A stretch of DNA of 64,000 nucleotides from NCBI RefSeq assembly GCF_050947335.1, contig NC_134988.1, forward strand, positions 2,976,001 through 3,040,000, in the 5' to 3' direction. Of the stretch, positions 63,334-64,000 are shown piece after piece. A program made the translations under genes and the position numbers. Every line of letters starts with the position of its first letter. The first letter of the stretch is position 1. Under the pieces are notes generated by a model. It was not told the DNA's origin. It ran no database searches and was given only the letters and a program-made list of their open reading frames with translations. Source of the stretch: Megachile rotundata (lineage: Eukaryota; Arthropoda; Insecta; Hymenoptera; Megachilidae).

Positions 63334-64000
63334 CAAAGTGTAAAGAGTTCCTTATATTGAACTGAACAATTAAGTAACCGAAAGGAAGTAAATGGGAGGT
63401 CTGAGGGCAGGTTGCTTCAATGAACAAAGCGAGTTGTTTGTATGTTTATAGTTTAATATAAAAGTAATTAAGATCAAAGTACGACATCTGTATTCTGAAT
63501 TACACGTTTCGATAGTTATGTATTTAGAAAGCAGATTATCCCTCTGATTTCGATGATATTTAAATAAATTGTAGAAATCAACATTTGGAACATGTATTTT
63601 TTATACATATAAAATGTCATGCAACTGGTGGTATAATTGGATAGTTCTTTAGCGGATGACGGTAGAATAATAAATGATGATCACCGAAATACTTATATGG
63701 GGAGTTTCTTTATTTAAGCTGACGGTTCGCGTGTTACAAATGTCTGACGTTCGGTGCGACGGGTCAGTAACGAATATACATGTATATTTCCGCATTTCCG
63801 TTGGATTATCTAGTTGGCTTTCTAGAAAAGGACAGCTAGCAAGCTTAAAAACACGCTAAAACTTTAAGAAAGGAAATGGGAATTCCCTGAATTGGGAATC
63901 CCCGGCATAAAGCCCTCCGGGAAAAACCCGGACCTTTTTAATGGTTATGAACCGCCGATGACCTGGGTCTTACAACCTACGTATATTTCTACATGTAGCG
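63334..64000. other. No recognisable gene
   Basis: AT-rich. The last ~150 bases contain short self-complementary GC blocks (CTCCGGG...CCCGGA, about 63914-63932) that may start another element beyond the window. Confidence 0.3.

Overview
This window reads as a nuclear chromosome segment from an insect, probably a hymenopteran such as an ant. That assignment is inference. It rests on AT-rich, intron-poor intergenic DNA, TTAGG telomere-type repeats (61310-61324), and arthropod-type transposons: mariner, Tc1, piggyBac, Transib, BEL/Pao, Copia, Gypsy and Jockey/I-like LINEs. No conventional host gene could be recognised. Almost everything identifiable is a mobile element or something derived from one, often nested.

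Layout. 1-2015: the 3' tail of one LINE, inserted in the ORF1 of a second LINE (minus strand) whose 5' end looks like 5S rRNA. 2350-10168: a GC-rich, 5'-truncated Gypsy element (protease to integrase, an overlapping zinc-knuckle ORF, a G21 polypurine tract and a 1.4-kb 3' LTR). A Transib element with an RSS-like CACAGTG terminus and a CGCCG target duplication splits its pol. 10169-15235: Gypsy remnants, a solo LTR, a second LINE tail, a MITE and a hAT end. 15258-19420: a decayed Copia and a LINE RT fragment. 20522-24699: a 33-bp inverted-repeat pair enclosing Tc1, mariner and piggyBac derivatives. 24857-26509: a nearly intact Tc1 element with one nonsense codon. 29645-30760: a deleted piggyBac. 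30810-36344: a complete Copia with identical LTRs, an intact polyprotein and a mariner inside its 5' LTR. 37971-39335: a mariner that itself carries a long foldback element. 40160-45200: two divergently oriented transposase-derived genes. 47754-50319: a mariner remnant and a LINE with the same 5S-like head. 50968-58200: a full-length BEL/Pao with an intact 1787-aa polyprotein. 59092-64000: a Harbinger fragment, a fourth mariner, a hAT remnant and a MITE.

Main points of interest. (1) Two intact paralogous ORFs (446 and 445 aa) of an IS630/Tc1-type transposase family have both replaced the first catalytic Asp with Gly and share a 3'-UTR intron, so they look like a duplicated domesticated transposase. 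(2) The Gypsy element appears to carry an extra ORF overlapping and running past the end of pol, encoding an Arg-rich zinc-binding protein. (3) Four mariner copies share one internal deletion junction and act as a non-autonomous family; one sits in an LTR of a Copia whose LTRs are otherwise identical. (4) Two LINE copies begin with the same diverged 5S rRNA-like 37-mer.
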